From: Legionella beliardensis
Lineage (GTDB): Bacteria; Pseudomonadota; Gammaproteobacteria; Legionellales; Legionellaceae
DNA length: 64,000 bases
Assembly (NCBI RefSeq): GCF_900452395.1
Contig: NZ_UGNV01000001.1
Coordinates: 1,327,501-1,391,500, forward strand
Direction: 5' to 3'
Shown: piece after piece, positions 55,418-64,000 of the stretch
How the letters are laid out: every line of letters begins with the position of its first letter
Position numbering within the stretch: the first letter of the stretch is position 1
Made by a program: the position numbers and the translations under genes
Notes under the pieces: model-generated
Databases searched by the model: none
Seen by the model: only the letters and a program-made list of their open reading frames with translations
What the model was told of the DNA's origin: nothing

Positions 55418-56679
55418 TACGCATTGGGCTGATTCAATTTCCAGGATCAAATTGTGAGCGTGAAACGGCATTAGCAATTAAGCGTGCTGGGATGCAGCCA
55501 GTTGAGTTTTTATGGAATGAGCCAATTTCTAAGCTTAAAGAAATGGAAGGGTATGTACTGATTGGTGGCTTTTCTTATGAAGATCGCTCGCGAGCAGGCA
55601 TTATTGCAGCACTTGATCCTGTTATGCGCGAAATTAAAATACAAAGTGATGCCGGAAAACCGGTACTCGGTATTTGTAATGGCGCCCAAATTTTATTAGA
55701 AGCAGGCTTAGTTCCTGGCTTAACGGATAGCAATAATAAAATTGCCTTAACTGAAAACAAGCGCGTAAAAGATGGAAAAATCTTAGGCATAGGTTTTTAT
55801 AATGCTTGGGTTAATGTGTGCTTAACTAAGCATTATCAGAAAAATAATGCATTTACCCGCTATCTTTCTGAAAATGATACAATTCATCTGCCTGTAGCGC
55901 ATGCTGAAGGGCGCTTTATTATGCCTGTCGAATTTTATCAAGAACTTAAACAGCAAGGTTTAAATTTACTGCAATATTGTGATGAGCAAGGTGAAATTAT
56001 TGATAATTTCCCAATAAATCCTAATGGCTCAATAGATAATATTGCTGCTATTAGTAATGTTGCAGGTAATGTGATGGCGATGATGCCGCATCCGGAGCGC
56101 ACCACAAATGGTGATGTCTTTTTCCACTCCATGCGTGATTTTATCATATCCACGCCCTTAGCACACAAGCTTGTCGCGAAACCTATTCAAAGAAATGTAG
56201 CAAAACCGCCGCCATTTGCACCAACAATTGAACATACTCAGTGTGTTGTTAAATTAATTATTACAGACAATCAAGCATTAACAGTGCAAAAAACATTACA
56301 GAAATTAGGTATTCCTGTTACGGTAAATCGTTTTGTGCATTGGGAAATTAGCCATGATTCAGCTGCGATATTAGAGCAGATAAAAAAAAGCGGGGTTTTA
56401 TACTGTGATCGCAAAGAACATGAAGTTAGTTTACCTATGGCTGCAACTGACGCTGATTATTTTTGTTTAGTGCGTGCGAAGGAAGACTTAGTTGGGCAGC
56501 GCGCTAAGCAAACGTTAACCGAGCATTATTCTATTTCAGAGGTCAAGTCTATTAAGCATAGTATTTTATGGCACTTCAGCAGTGACTATGGAAATATCGA
56601 TTCATTAATGGATGAAATTTTATTAACTAATATAATTGGGAATCAATACGCTCATGAGTTCTTCAGCTATAACCGATAA
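55414..56679 (+). CDS. purQ: FGAM synthase glutaminase subunit with C-terminal PurS-like extension
   Basis: A 421-residue protein. Residues 1-262 are the class I glutaminase PurQ: MIRIGLIQFPGSNCERE, GGFSYEDRSRAG, Cys88 in GICNGAQ, and His226-Pro-Glu228 of the catalytic triad. After a proline-rich linker (KPPPFAPT), residues 270-420 form an extra domain. Its second half (VGQRAKQTLTEHY, SEVKSIKHS, LMDEILLTNIIGNQYAHEF) resembles PurS; the first half (LIITDNQALTVQKTLQKLG) may be a divergent copy. PurS joins PurQ and small PurL, and no separate purS is seen here. The end overlaps purC by 26 nt. Confidence 0.9.
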   Translation: MIRIGLIQFPGSNCERETALAIKRAGMQPVEFLWNEPISKLKEMEGYVLIGGFSYEDRSRAGIIAALDPVMREIKIQSDAGKPVLGICNGAQILLEAGLVPGLTDSNNKIALTENKRVKDGKILGIGFYNAWVNVCLTKHYQKNNAFTRYLSENDTIHLPVAHAEGRFIMPVEFYQELKQQGLNLLQYCDEQGEIIDNFPINPNGSIDNIAAISNVAGNVMAMMPHPERTTNGDVFFHSMRDFIISTPLAHKLVAKPIQRNVAKPPPFAPTIEHTQCVVKLIITDNQALTVQKTLQKLGIPVTVNRFVHWEISHDSAAILEQIKKSGVLYCDRKEHEVSLPMAATDADYFCLVRAKEDLVGQRAKQTLTEHYSISEVKSIKHSILWHFSSDYGNIDSLMDEILLTNIIGNQYAHEFFSYNR

Positions 56680-57643
56680 TTATCGCAATAAAATTCGCAC
56701 AGCTTTGCCATTTTGCCTCAGTAAAACTAATTTTCCGTTTGCTAAAGTGCAAGCAGGTAAGGTACGAGATACCTATGACTTAGGTGATAAGCTCATGCTA
56801 ATTACCACCGATCGTCTAACTGCCTTTGATAGACCCCTTGCTTTAATTCCTTATAAAGGGCAAGTTTTAAATCAAACCAGCGCTTGGTGGTTTGAGCAAA
56901 CTGCATCTTTGGTGCCTAACCATGTAATAGCCGTGCCTGATCCAAATGTGCTGATTGCTAAAAAATGTGATGTTTTTCCTATAGAATTTGTGATTAGGGG
57001 TTATATTACCGGTACGACTAATACCTCGTTATGGACGCAATATAAACAAGGCGTTCGCGATTATTGTGGCATTACTTTTCCAGAAGGGCTGAAAAAAAAT
57101 CAAAAACTTGATAAGCCTGTTTTAACACCAACCACTAAAGAAAAAGTTCATGACCGACCAATTGCACCTAAAGATATTATTGCTGAAGGTTGGATGACGG
57201 AAGAGGATTGGCTGGAGGCAAGTGATTTAGCCATGAAACTCTATGAAAAAGGTGTTGAGCTTGCTAAGCAGCAAAATTTAATATTAGTTGACACCAAATA
57301 TGAATTTGGCCGCGACCAAGATGAAAAAATTATTGTCATTGATGAAATCCATACACCTGACTCAAGCCGCTATTGGCGAGCAGACACCTATGAGCAATGT
57401 TTTGCCGAAGGAAGAGATCCTGACAATATTGATAAGGAATTTTTACGCCTCTGGTTTGCAAAAAATTGCGATCCTTATCAAGATGAAACCCTACCAGAAG
57501 CGCCAACTGACTTAGTTGAAGAGCTCTCAGCGCGCTATATTCAACTGTATGAGATGATAACAGGTCAATCATTTCATTTTATTGAGCAAAATGAACCTAT
57601 TGAAGAAAGAATTTTGCGTCATGTAAGCCGTTATATAAGTTAA
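56654..57643 (+). CDS. purC: SAICAR synthetase, long form
   Basis: The ATG at 56654 lies inside purQ; a TTG at 56636 has no better support. The protein is 329 residues. Residues 30-60 carry QAGKVRDTYDLGDKLMLITTDR, then TSAWWFEQTASLVPNHV, EFVIRGYITGTTNTSLWTQY, and LVDTKYEFGRD...IDEIHTPDSSRYW. This resembles the longer yeast-type form (about 306 residues) more than E. coli PurC (237). It joins aspartate to CAIR. A repeat block separates it from purF. Confidence 0.95.
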   Translation: MSSSAITDNYRNKIRTALPFCLSKTNFPFAKVQAGKVRDTYDLGDKLMLITTDRLTAFDRPLALIPYKGQVLNQTSAWWFEQTASLVPNHVIAVPDPNVLIAKKCDVFPIEFVIRGYITGTTNTSLWTQYKQGVRDYCGITFPEGLKKNQKLDKPVLTPTTKEKVHDRPIAPKDIIAEGWMTEEDWLEASDLAMKLYEKGVELAKQQNLILVDTKYEFGRDQDEKIIVIDEIHTPDSSRYWRADTYEQCFAEGRDPDNIDKEFLRLWFAKNCDPYQDETLPEAPTDLVEELSARYIQLYEMITGQSFHFIEQNEPIEERILRHVSRYIS

Positions 57644-57681
57644 CTAATTTATTAAAATAATATAGTTCACCGTTACATGGA

Positions 57682-57702
57682 TACCGCGTATAAAGCGCGG
57701 TA
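57682..57702. repeat. short taccgcg palindrome
   Basis: taccgcg and cgcggta (7-bp arms, 7-nt loop), part of the repeat-filled 357-nt gap between purC and purF. It resembles the inner stem of component II of the composite repeat. Confidence 0.5.
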
Positions 57703-57732
57703 CGTAGAGATAGGGTTGTTATTTCATAGCAA

Positions 57733-57794
57733 GTAGCCTGGGTGAAACAAAGTGAAACCCGGGTTCCGGCCCTATGGGCCTACACCCAGGCTAC
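57733..57794. repeat. GTAGCC composite palindromic repeat, copy C (component I)
   Basis: Arms gtagcctgggtg (57733-57744) and cacccaggctac (57783-57794). The complement of its core aligns closely with the core of copy A (taggcccatagggccggaac...), so the core is inverted with respect to copy A. Confidence 0.8.
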
Positions 57795-57822
57795 ATTTAT
57801 TTGGCATGGAGTAAAATATAAA

Positions 57823-57899
57823 AACCGAATTACCGCGGCTTGACCGCGGTATCCACCGATGTGACACGAATCTTATGATTAAGTCATAGTTTTTCGGTT
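57823..57899. repeat. composite repeat component II, copy C
   Basis: Outer aaccgaa/ttcggtt pair and an inner perfect 8-bp taccgcgg/ccgcggta hairpin. It follows component I by 28 nt, in the same orientation as the copy at 28411. The rest of the gap to the purF start shows nothing else; AAGG at 57986 is the purF ribosome site. Confidence 0.72.
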
Positions 57900-57999
57900 G
57901 GAATAAGTAACAGGTAGAAACTCAGAAGCCTAGTTTATAGACTAGACTGTCTGATAAAGACTAGAAATTTAGCTTGCTAATTGTTTAAGGTATTAAAAC

Positions 58000-59493
58000 A
58001 TGTGCGGTATTGTTGGTATTCATAGTCATAAAGCTGTTGCGCCTGAGTTATATGAAAGCTTGATTCATTTACAACATCGTGGTCAGGATGCCGCTGGTAT
58101 TTTAACTTCTGATCAACGTTTTTATCATAAATACGGTTTAGGACTTGTTAGAGAAATCTTTAATGCTGACAATGTACTGCCTTTAAAAGGCAATGTTGGC
58201 ATTGCTCATACCCGTTATCCCACTGCCGGTGGCTATGGCACAGCAGATGTCCAACCACTCTGGATTGGTAGCCCACGTGGCATATCTCTTGCCCATAATG
58301 GTAATTTGACCAATTACCCTGAATTAGCAGAAGAAATTAGTAAGCAACATCGCCACTTAAATACCTCACTTGACTCTGAAGTATTATTACTTGTTTTTGC
58401 AGATTTGCTAGCAAATAGCCCTGGCTTTATTGATAATGATGAGCAATTCTTTGACGTATTATGCAGGGTGGTTAGCTTATTATTCGCTAAACTAGAAGGT
58501 GCATATTCAGTAGTTAGCGTCATTGTTGGTAAAGGTTTAATTGCTTTTCGGGATCCACATGGCATCCGCCCTTTAGTGTTAGGTACACGTGAAAATGAAG
58601 ATGGCACAACTGACACTATTTTTGCATCTGAGACAACGCCTTTTTATGCCTTAGGTTTTAACCCACAAGGCGATATACTGCCCGGTGAAGTTGCTTACGT
58701 AAATAGTCAGGGCAAGTTATTTCGTCGTGTGGTTAAAGCAGCGGAATTTAGACCGTGTATTTTTGAATATGTTTATTTTGCAAGACCTGATGCCACCATT
58801 AATGACATCAGTGTTTATCGGGCACGATTACGAATGGGGCAGAATCTAGCCTGCCAGTGGAAAAATAAATACCCTAATCTTATACCCGATGTAGTGATAC
58901 CTGCACCATTTACAGCCAATACGGCAGCGCTTTCTTTTGCACATGAATTAGGCGTACGCTATTCAGAAGGACTTTATAAAAATCCTTTTATTGGCCGTAC
59001 GTTTATTATGCCGAATCAAAGTGTTCGTACAAGTAGTATTCGTCATAAATTAAACCCACAACGTACTGAAATTAAAAATAAAATTGTACTTATTGTGGAT
59101 GACAGTATCGTTCGTGGCACCACCTCACGAGAAATTGTTAAAATGGTTCGTGAATTTGGAGCTAAGCAAATTTATTTTGTATCAACTTCTCCACCGCTTA
59201 TCAATCCTTGCTTCTATGGTATAGATATTCCATCGACCAAAGAATTAATTGCTGCCAACTGTACAGAAGATGACATTGCTAAATTTATTGGTGTTGATGC
59301 GCTACTTTATCAAACGAAAGAAGATTTAATTGAAGCTGTCACGCGTCGCAGTCAATATAAGATTAATAAAACCTGTATGGCTTGTATGGATGGTGATTAT
59401 TTTTGTAGCAAAATTACTCCAAATAAAATGCAGGAAATGGAAATTTATAGAGAAAAAGCTCGTCATAAAAATAGCGAAGACATAGAGGATTAA
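58000..59493 (+). CDS. purF: amidophosphoribosyltransferase
   Basis: A 497-residue enzyme. Met-Cys2 (MCGIVGIHSH) is the N-terminal glutaminase nucleophile. Glutaminase motifs are QHRGQDAAGI and HNGNLTNYPEL. The PRTase domain has the PRPP-binding IVDDSIVRGTTSREIV. The C-terminal CMACMDGDYFCSKI cysteines are a minor family feature. It makes phosphoribosylamine from PRPP and glutamine, the first committed step of purine synthesis. It begins a second transcription group after the repeat block. Confidence 0.96.
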   Translation: MCGIVGIHSHKAVAPELYESLIHLQHRGQDAAGILTSDQRFYHKYGLGLVREIFNADNVLPLKGNVGIAHTRYPTAGGYGTADVQPLWIGSPRGISLAHNGNLTNYPELAEEISKQHRHLNTSLDSEVLLLVFADLLANSPGFIDNDEQFFDVLCRVVSLLFAKLEGAYSVVSVIVGKGLIAFRDPHGIRPLVLGTRENEDGTTDTIFASETTPFYALGFNPQGDILPGEVAYVNSQGKLFRRVVKAAEFRPCIFEYVYFARPDATINDISVYRARLRMGQNLACQWKNKYPNLIPDVVIPAPFTANTAALSFAHELGVRYSEGLYKNPFIGRTFIMPNQSVRTSSIRHKLNPQRTEIKNKIVLIVDDSIVRGTTSREIVKMVREFGAKQIYFVSTSPPLINPCFYGIDIPSTKELIAANCTEDDIAKFIGVDALLYQTKEDLIEAVTRRSQYKINKTCMACMDGDYFCSKITPNKMQEMEIYREKARHKNSEDIED

Positions 59494-59500
59494 TTACGTA

Positions 59501-60820
59501 ATGAATATTCTTATTATTGGCTCAGGCGCACGTGAGCATGCCATTGCTAAAGCATTAGCTTATTCTAATCAAAAGCCACATTTATATTGTTTTGCTACCT
59601 CACTTAATCCAGGTATAAGGGCTCTTTGTAAACACTATGTTGTTGGCGATATTACTGATGCTCATGAAGTGATTAACCAAGCGACTTTATGGCATATTGA
59701 TTTAGCAATTATTGGGCCTGAAGCACCCCTTGAGCAGGGCATAGCAGATGAGCTATGGCAAATGGATATTCCAACGATTGGGCCTAAAAAAGCGTTGGCA
59801 CAAATTGAGACAAGCAAGCAATTTGGCCGTGATTTAATGCACAAGTATTCTATTCCTGGCTTGCCAAAATACAAAAATTTTAATTCTTTAGATAATATTG
59901 CTGAATTTATAAATGAATTAGGTCAAACAAATTATGTTATCAAAGCAAATGGTTTAATGGGTGGCAAGGGTGTTAAAGTGGCTGGAGAGCATCTACAGTC
60001 TGTGGGTGAAGCATTAGCGTTTGCCAAAGAAATTTTAGGTAAAAAACAAACACTTATTATTGAAGAAAAATTAATTGGCCAGGAATTTTCTTTTATGTGT
60101 TTTGCTGATGGGAAAAAGCTAATCCCTATGCCGTTAGTGCAAGATCATAAACGAGCTTATAATGGCGATAAAGGCCCAAACACGGGTGGCATGGGCAGTT
60201 ATTCTGATAGCAATCATAGTCTCCCTTTTCTGACATCCAATGACTTAAAAGAAGCCTTGCAAATCAATCAGCAAGTTTTTACAGCACTCAATAAAGAATG
60301 TAATCAAGCTTATATTGGTATTTTGTACGGCAGTTTCATAGCGACTAAACAGGGCGTCTTTGTCATTGAATTTAATGCGCGTTTTGGTGATCCAGAAGCA
60401 TTAAATGTTTTATCTATTTTAGAATCTGATTTTTTAGTCATTTGCCAGCACTTGGTTATGGGGGATTTAACTCCTGAACAAGTGCAATTTAAAAAGCAAG
60501 CTACCGTATGCAAATACGCGGTACCTGAAGGTTACCCAGATAGCCCTTTAAAAAATTTCCCAATTGATTTTGCAGCCATAGATAATAAGCAACACCTTTA
60601 TTTAGCTGCTGTGGATGAACAAAACACAGGTACGGTTACTGCAACAGGCTCGCGTACAGCTGCTTATGTTGGTATTGCAGATACCATTACTGCTGCTGAG
60701 CAGCTTGCCGAAAAAGCCATGGCGCAAATTAAGGGCCCTTTATTTCATCGCACTGATATTGGGACAGCGCCATTGATTGAGCAACGTGTTAATCATATGA
60801 AAAGGATTCGCAACGCATGA
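59501..60820 (+). CDS. purD: phosphoribosylamine-glycine ligase (GAR synthetase)
   Basis: A 439-residue ATP-grasp enzyme starting MNILIIGSGAREHAIAKAL. It contains IKANGLMGGKGVKVAG, LIIEEKLIGQEFSFMCFADG, KGPNTGGMGSYSDS and FVIEFNARFGDPEALNVL, the GARS signatures. It joins glycine to phosphoribosylamine. The start is 7 nt after the purF stop with AGAGGA upstream, and the stop overlaps purN (ATGA). Confidence 0.95.
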   Translation: MNILIIGSGAREHAIAKALAYSNQKPHLYCFATSLNPGIRALCKHYVVGDITDAHEVINQATLWHIDLAIIGPEAPLEQGIADELWQMDIPTIGPKKALAQIETSKQFGRDLMHKYSIPGLPKYKNFNSLDNIAEFINELGQTNYVIKANGLMGGKGVKVAGEHLQSVGEALAFAKEILGKKQTLIIEEKLIGQEFSFMCFADGKKLIPMPLVQDHKRAYNGDKGPNTGGMGSYSDSNHSLPFLTSNDLKEALQINQQVFTALNKECNQAYIGILYGSFIATKQGVFVIEFNARFGDPEALNVLSILESDFLVICQHLVMGDLTPEQVQFKKQATVCKYAVPEGYPDSPLKNFPIDFAAIDNKQHLYLAAVDEQNTGTVTATGSRTAAYVGIADTITAAEQLAEKAMAQIKGPLFHRTDIGTAPLIEQRVNHMKRIRNA

Positions 60821-61398
60821 TTCGCTTAGGCATTCTAGGTTCAACACGAGGTACTAATTTATTAGCCTTAGTTGAGGCAATCAAGAACAAAAAACTTAAT
60901 GCGTCGATTGAAATCGTCCTTAGTAATAAACCTGATGCTCTTATTTTAGACAAGGCAGCGCAGTTTGGCTTGCCGTCACAATACCTTTCTTCAAAAGGCT
61001 TAAGCCGGGAAGAGTTTGATCAAAGATTAACAGATTTATTAAAAATTAATCAGGTTGAACTTATTGTTTTAATTGGTTACATGCGTATTTTATCCCCAAT
61101 ATTTATCCATAATTGGCGAAATAAAATTATTAACATTCATCCTTCTTTATTGCCTGCTTTTGCAGGGCTGATGGATTTAGATGTTCATCGTGCCGTATTA
61201 GCTGCCGGTGAGAAGCAAAGTGGCTGTACCGTACATGTTGTTACGGAAGAAATTGATTCAGGACCGATTATTTTACAAAAACAATGTGATGTATTAGAGG
61301 AAGATACGCCAGAAGAGCTTAAAGCGCGTATTCAAGACCTGGAGGGCGCTTTATTAGTTGAAGCAATTACGCTTATTTCTCAACAAAAAAATAATTAA
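60817..61398 (+). CDS. purN: phosphoribosylglycinamide formyltransferase
   Basis: A 193-residue enzyme with the N-terminal [20 protein letters not shown] (phosphate-binding loop), the formyl-transfer [13 protein letters not shown] (catalytic Asn, His) and the Asp in [11 protein letters not shown]. It uses 10-formyl-THF to formylate GAR to FGAR. It overlaps purD by four bases. Confidence 0.94.
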   Translation: MIRLGILGSTRGTNLLALVEAIKNKKLNASIEIVLSNKPDALILDKAAQFGLPSQYLSSKGLSREEFDQRLTDLLKINQVELIVLIGYMRILSPIFIHNWRNKIINIHPSLLPAFAGLMDLDVHRAVLAAGEKQSGCTVHVVTEEIDSGPIILQKQCDVLEEDTPEELKARIQDLEGALLVEAITLISQQKNN

Positions 61399-61411
61399 TT
61401 TAGGAAAAGTT

Positions 61412-61906
61412 ATGACAAAAGCACGAATAGCAATCTTAATGGGATCAAAGTCAGATTGGCCTTTGATGGAGGAAGCTAGCAAAATTCTTGATACTCTAAA
61501 TATTCCTCATCAAGTACGCGCACTTTCAGCTCATCGAACGCCGGATGCCTTGTTTGATTATTTAAAAGCTGCTGAGGAAAATGGTGTTGAAGTATTTATC
61601 GCAGCAGCTGGCGGAGCTGCTCATTTACCAGGGGTAGTGGCAGCTAAAACAACGCTGCCTGTGTTAGGCGTCCCCATTCCTTCATCTACTTTTACCAATG
61701 GCTTAGATGCTTTATTATCCATCGTGCAAATGCCAGCAGGTATACCTGTAGGAACACTAGCAGTAGGTAAGGCAGGAGCGATAAATGCTGCATTATTAGC
61801 AGCGAGTATTTTAGGGAATAAGTACCCCGAGTATCAGCAAGCTGTTAAAAAATATCGCGCTGAGCAAGCGAAGAAGGTTTTAGATAATTCAGTGATTAAA
61901 GAATAG
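61412..61906 (+). CDS. purE: 5-(carboxyamino)imidazole ribonucleotide mutase
   Basis: The ATG at 61412 has AGGAAAAG before it; a longer frame from 61358 inside purN is rejected. The protein is 164 residues: [34 protein letters not shown] and [20 protein letters not shown]. It rearranges N5-CAIR to CAIR (class I) or carboxylates AIR directly (class II). The expected partner purK is not in the window. A strong terminator follows. Confidence 0.95.
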   Translation: MTKARIAILMGSKSDWPLMEEASKILDTLNIPHQVRALSAHRTPDALFDYLKAAEENGVEVFIAAAGGAAHLPGVVAAKTTLPVLGVPIPSSTFTNGLDALLSIVQMPAGIPVGTLAVGKAGAINAALLAASILGNKYPEYQQAVKKYRAEQAKKVLDNSVIKE

Positions 61907-61915
61907 TATAAGATA

Positions 61916-61940
61916 AAAGGGCGGTAAACCGCCCTTTATT
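61916..61940. terminator. bidirectional rho-independent terminator
   Basis: aaagggcgg-taaa-ccgcccttt, a perfect 9-bp stem, with T-rich sequence on the plus strand and an A-rich left side that gives T on the other strand. It serves the convergent purE and stress-protein genes. Confidence 0.85.
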
Positions 61941-61948
61941 AAACAATC

Positions 61949-62575
61949 TTAACGACGTGTGTCATCAATGTCATATTGACGCCAATCGTTTTCTAACTCA
62001 GAGTAGTCACGGCTTGGGTCGCGACGAACGCCCATAACGATACCACCTGAACGCACACCTTCTTCGTAGCGACGAGCTTTATCTTCTGGGATACCCCAAC
62101 CAGCTAATGCGCCAATTAATCCGCCAGAAAGGCTGCCAGCACCAGCGCCAGCAAGACCTGCAGCAATTGGGCCTGCGATAACTAAGCCTAAACCAGGAAT
62201 AGCTAAGTTAGTGCCAATCGCAGCAATTGCGCCTAACGTAGCGCCTACAATACCACCTATTGCGCCACCAACACCCATGCCTTCTTTCATGCGGTTGTCA
62301 TCAGCGCCATTATTCATTGTAGAGTCATTGTCTAAGTCTGATTGGCTTGCACCGGTGCTTGCTCTAGCAATATCAGAATTATAATATTTACTGCGTGTGT
62401 CTTCTGACATGATCACATTAATATCTTTAGGGTCATAACCACGATCAATGTAGGAACGGTAAGCTCTTTCGGCAGAGTCTTTATCTTGAAAGTAACCTGT
62501 TAGCATTGAGTCATTATGATGAGAGCGAGAAGTATCGCGATTCATCCCTTCATTACGATCCATATAATTGTCCAT
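61949..62575 (-). CDS. glycine-zipper general stress-type protein
   Basis: A 208-residue protein. The N-terminal part (about 25-60) has LTGYFQDKDSAERAYRSYIDRG-type sequence, matching the heat/general stress (YflT/GSP17M-like) N-terminal fold. Residues 95-165 are a very glycine-rich hydrophobic zipper (GVGGAIGGIVGATLGAIAAI and GLAGAGAGSLSGGLIG). The tail is charged (EKARRYEEGVRSGG, then an Asp/Arg-rich end). Function unknown; a membrane-interacting stress protein is likely. A TAGGAGAG site precedes the ATG at 62575. Confidence 0.75.
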   Translation of the reverse strand: MDNYMDRNEGMNRDTSRSHHNDSMLTGYFQDKDSAERAYRSYIDRGYDPKDINVIMSEDTRSKYYNSDIARASTGASQSDLDNDSTMNNGADDNRMKEGMGVGGAIGGIVGATLGAIAAIGTNLAIPGLGLVIAGPIAAGLAGAGAGSLSGGLIGALAGWGIPEDKARRYEEGVRSGGIVMGVRRDPSRDYSELENDWRQYDIDDTRR

Positions 62576-62680
62576 GTCTCTCTCCTAGATTTAAGTTACA
62601 ATTAAACATAGACCATAAATTGTAATTCTGCAAATTTTTATTCAAATTCAATAAGTTTAATCAAAATACTTTTAATACGG

Positions 62681-62708
62681 TTGACGGTCAGGCTCACTGG
62701 TGTAAAAT
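62681..62708 (+). promoter_or_regulatory. sigma-70 promoter of zwf
   Basis: ttgacg (62681-62686), 16 bases, then taaaat (62703-62708), about 50 nt before the zwf ATG. The match to TTGACA/TATAAT is good except for one base in each hexamer. Confidence 0.5.
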
Positions 62709-62759
62709 CGGGGCACTTTGCAGTAATTTATTAATGACCAGTTATTGGAAGGAAAATTT

Positions 62760-64000
62760 ATGCAAGGAACGGCCGAAAATAATAAGGCATGTGATTTAAT
62801 TTTATTTGGTACAAAAGGTGATCTTGCAAGCCGAAAGCTTTTACCAGCCCTTTATCAACTGGAAAAGCAAGGTTTGTTACATCCGCGCACGAATATCATT
62901 GGTGTTGCACGCGATGCTTTTAGTAAAGACCATTACCTTGAATTTGTAGCAGAGATATTAGAAAAATTTATTAATGAGCCCTTTGATACAGTTGTTTGGG
63001 AGCGGTTGCAACAAAAGTTGCATTATGTGCAAATCGATCTTACACAGATAGCAGACTATAATAAACTTAAAGAGTTTACTGATCCTGAAACGCGTGTTGC
63101 TGTGAGTTATTTTGCCACTTCGTCTTCGTTATTTGGACCTATATGTCAAGGGTTAGCTAGTGTTGAATTAACTCATGAACCTGCTCGCGTTGTTGTAGAA
63201 AAGCCTATTGGACATAATCTAGCCTCTTCTATTGCCATTAATGACCAAATTGCACAGTATTTTAAAGAAAGTCAAATTTATCGTATCGATCATTATTTAG
63301 GCAAAGAAACGGTATTAAATTTATTAGTATTGCGCTTTGCCAATGCGATTTTTGCAACCAATTGGGATTATAAAGCCATTGATCATGTGCAAATTTCGGT
63401 TGCCGAAGAAGTAGGGGTTGAAGGGCGCTGGGGCTATTATGACAGCGCAGGGCAAATGCGTGACATGGTACAAAACCATCTTTTACAGATTTTAACTTTA
63501 GTGGCAATGGAGCCCCCCCTTAGCTTAGACGCTAATAATATTCGTGATGAAAAACTCAAAGTACTCAAGGCGTTAAGGCCAATTAATTTAGAAAATGTTC
63601 ATGAAATGACAGTCCGCGGCCAATATACTAGTGGTTTTGTTGCGGGCAGAACAGTGCCTGGGTATTTAGAAGAAAATGAAGCTAAGACAAGCACCACTGA
63701 AACATTTGTAGCATTAAAAGTATATATTGATAACTGGCGTTGGGCCGGCGTTCCTTTTTATTTGCGCACCGGTAAGCGTATGCCTAGAAAATACAGTGAA
63801 GTATTGATTTCATTTAAACCACAGCCACATAATATATTTCACCAAACGTATAAACATTTAAAAGCAAATAAGTTAATCATCCGCTTACAGCCTGATGAAG
63901 GTGTTGAAATCCAAATCATTAATAAAGTTCCAGGCTTAGGTGAAACGATGTTATTACAGCAAAGCAAACTAGATTTAAGCTTTGATGAAACATTTAAAAC
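62760..64000 (+). CDS. zwf: glucose-6-phosphate 1-dehydrogenase, 3' end cut by window
   Basis: The ATG at 62760 follows GGAAGGA. The frame is open to the end of the window, about 413 codons of the usual 490. The protein starts MQGTAENNKACDLILFGTKG and has the NADP-binding FGTKGDLASRKLLPALYQLE region, the catalytic RIDHYLGKETV, and VPFYLRTGKRM-type substrate-binding residues. It oxidises glucose-6-P to 6-phosphogluconolactone. In Legionella zwf leads an Entner-Doudoroff operon (pgl, edd, glk, eda); those genes would follow beyond the window. Confidence 0.96.
   Translation, partial: MQGTAENNKACDLILFGTKGDLASRKLLPALYQLEKQGLLHPRTNIIGVARDAFSKDHYLEFVAEILEKFINEPFDTVVWERLQQKLHYVQIDLTQIADYNKLKEFTDPETRVAVSYFATSSSLFGPICQGLASVELTHEPARVVVEKPIGHNLASSIAINDQIAQYFKESQIYRIDHYLGKETVLNLLVLRFANAIFATNWDYKAIDHVQISVAEEVGVEGRWGYYDSAGQMRDMVQNHLLQILTLVAMEPPLSLDANNIRDEKLKVLKALRPINLENVHEMTVRGQYTSGFVAGRTVPGYLEENEAKTSTTETFVALKVYIDNWRWAGVPFYLRTGKRMPRKYSEVLISFKPQPHNIFHQTYKHLKANKLIIRLQPDEGVEIQIINKVPGLGETMLLQQSKLDLSFDETFK

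Noticed and set aside
62760-64000. Frameshift in zwf because the frame is not closed
   Set aside because: The frame simply runs off the window end; no internal stop is seen.

Overview
The window is AT-rich, gene-dense chromosomal DNA from a gammaproteobacterium of the Legionella group. The clearest marker is the FKBP-type virulence factor Mip (41756-42520), whose body matches remembered L. pneumophila Mip almost residue for residue. Supporting context is a soluble IcmL/DotI-like protein, a Ras-like GTPase of the kind Legionella acquires from eukaryotes, a V8-type secreted protease, CsrA, and a zwf gene as found at the head of Entner-Doudoroff operons. Most of the window is housekeeping; the accessory material is single genes and repeats, with no prophage, IS element or CRISPR array.

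Layout. 1-2.7 kb: 3' part of dapD, a membrane acyltransferase and a Cys/Met-type PLP enzyme, all on the minus strand. 2.8-5.1 kb: a PAS-PAS-GGDEF-EAL protein. 5.1-5.6 kb: two large nested palindromic repeat units. 5.8-10.9 kb: a lone kynurenine 3-monooxygenase, a haem-oxygenase-fold protein behind a good sigma-54 promoter, a secreted serine protease and an alpha/beta hydrolase with an acidic tail. 10.9-17 kb (minus): slt-rpe, two small outer-membrane barrels, nadE. 17-28.3 kb: SWIM-SNF2 ATPase, DUF2147 protein, dnaB-alr, a glycine-zipper lipoprotein, a CBS protein, an EamA transporter, a thioredoxin/membrane fusion, a CDGSH protein and lipA. 28.3-34.1 kb: composite repeat, POT-like transporter, methyltransferase, O-antigen-ligase-like protein, pgi. 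34.3-43.9 kb: csrA, birA, phosphopantetheinyl transferase, accA-tilS, MFS, sdaA, mip, AmpG-like permease, tRNA-Leu(CAA). 44-51.8 kb: secreted small protein, Ras-like GTPase, ClC-CBS channel, PAS-receiver protein, triple YbjQ-like membrane protein, IcmL-like protein, DUF2157-like membrane protein. 52-61.9 kb: purine genes purL-purM-purQ(S)-purC, a repeat block, then purF-purD-purN-purE. 62-64 kb: a stress-type glycine-zipper protein and the 5' part of zwf.

How the genes work together. The purine genes encode most steps from PRPP to SAICAR; purK, purB and purH are absent here. PurQ carries a C-terminal extension that looks like tandem PurS modules and probably replaces a separate purS beside the small PurL. 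The accA-tilS junction suggests translational coupling and a rare ATT start for tilS.

Points most worth follow-up: the Ras-like GTPase with Lys in place of the catalytic Gln; the family of palindromic repeats, of which one has its core inverted relative to its flank; the PurQ-PurS-type fusion; the sigma-54-driven haem-oxygenase-fold gene; the tail-anchored triple YbjQ protein; and the periplasmic IcmL-like protein. Functions are inferred from motifs read by eye; no database search was possible.
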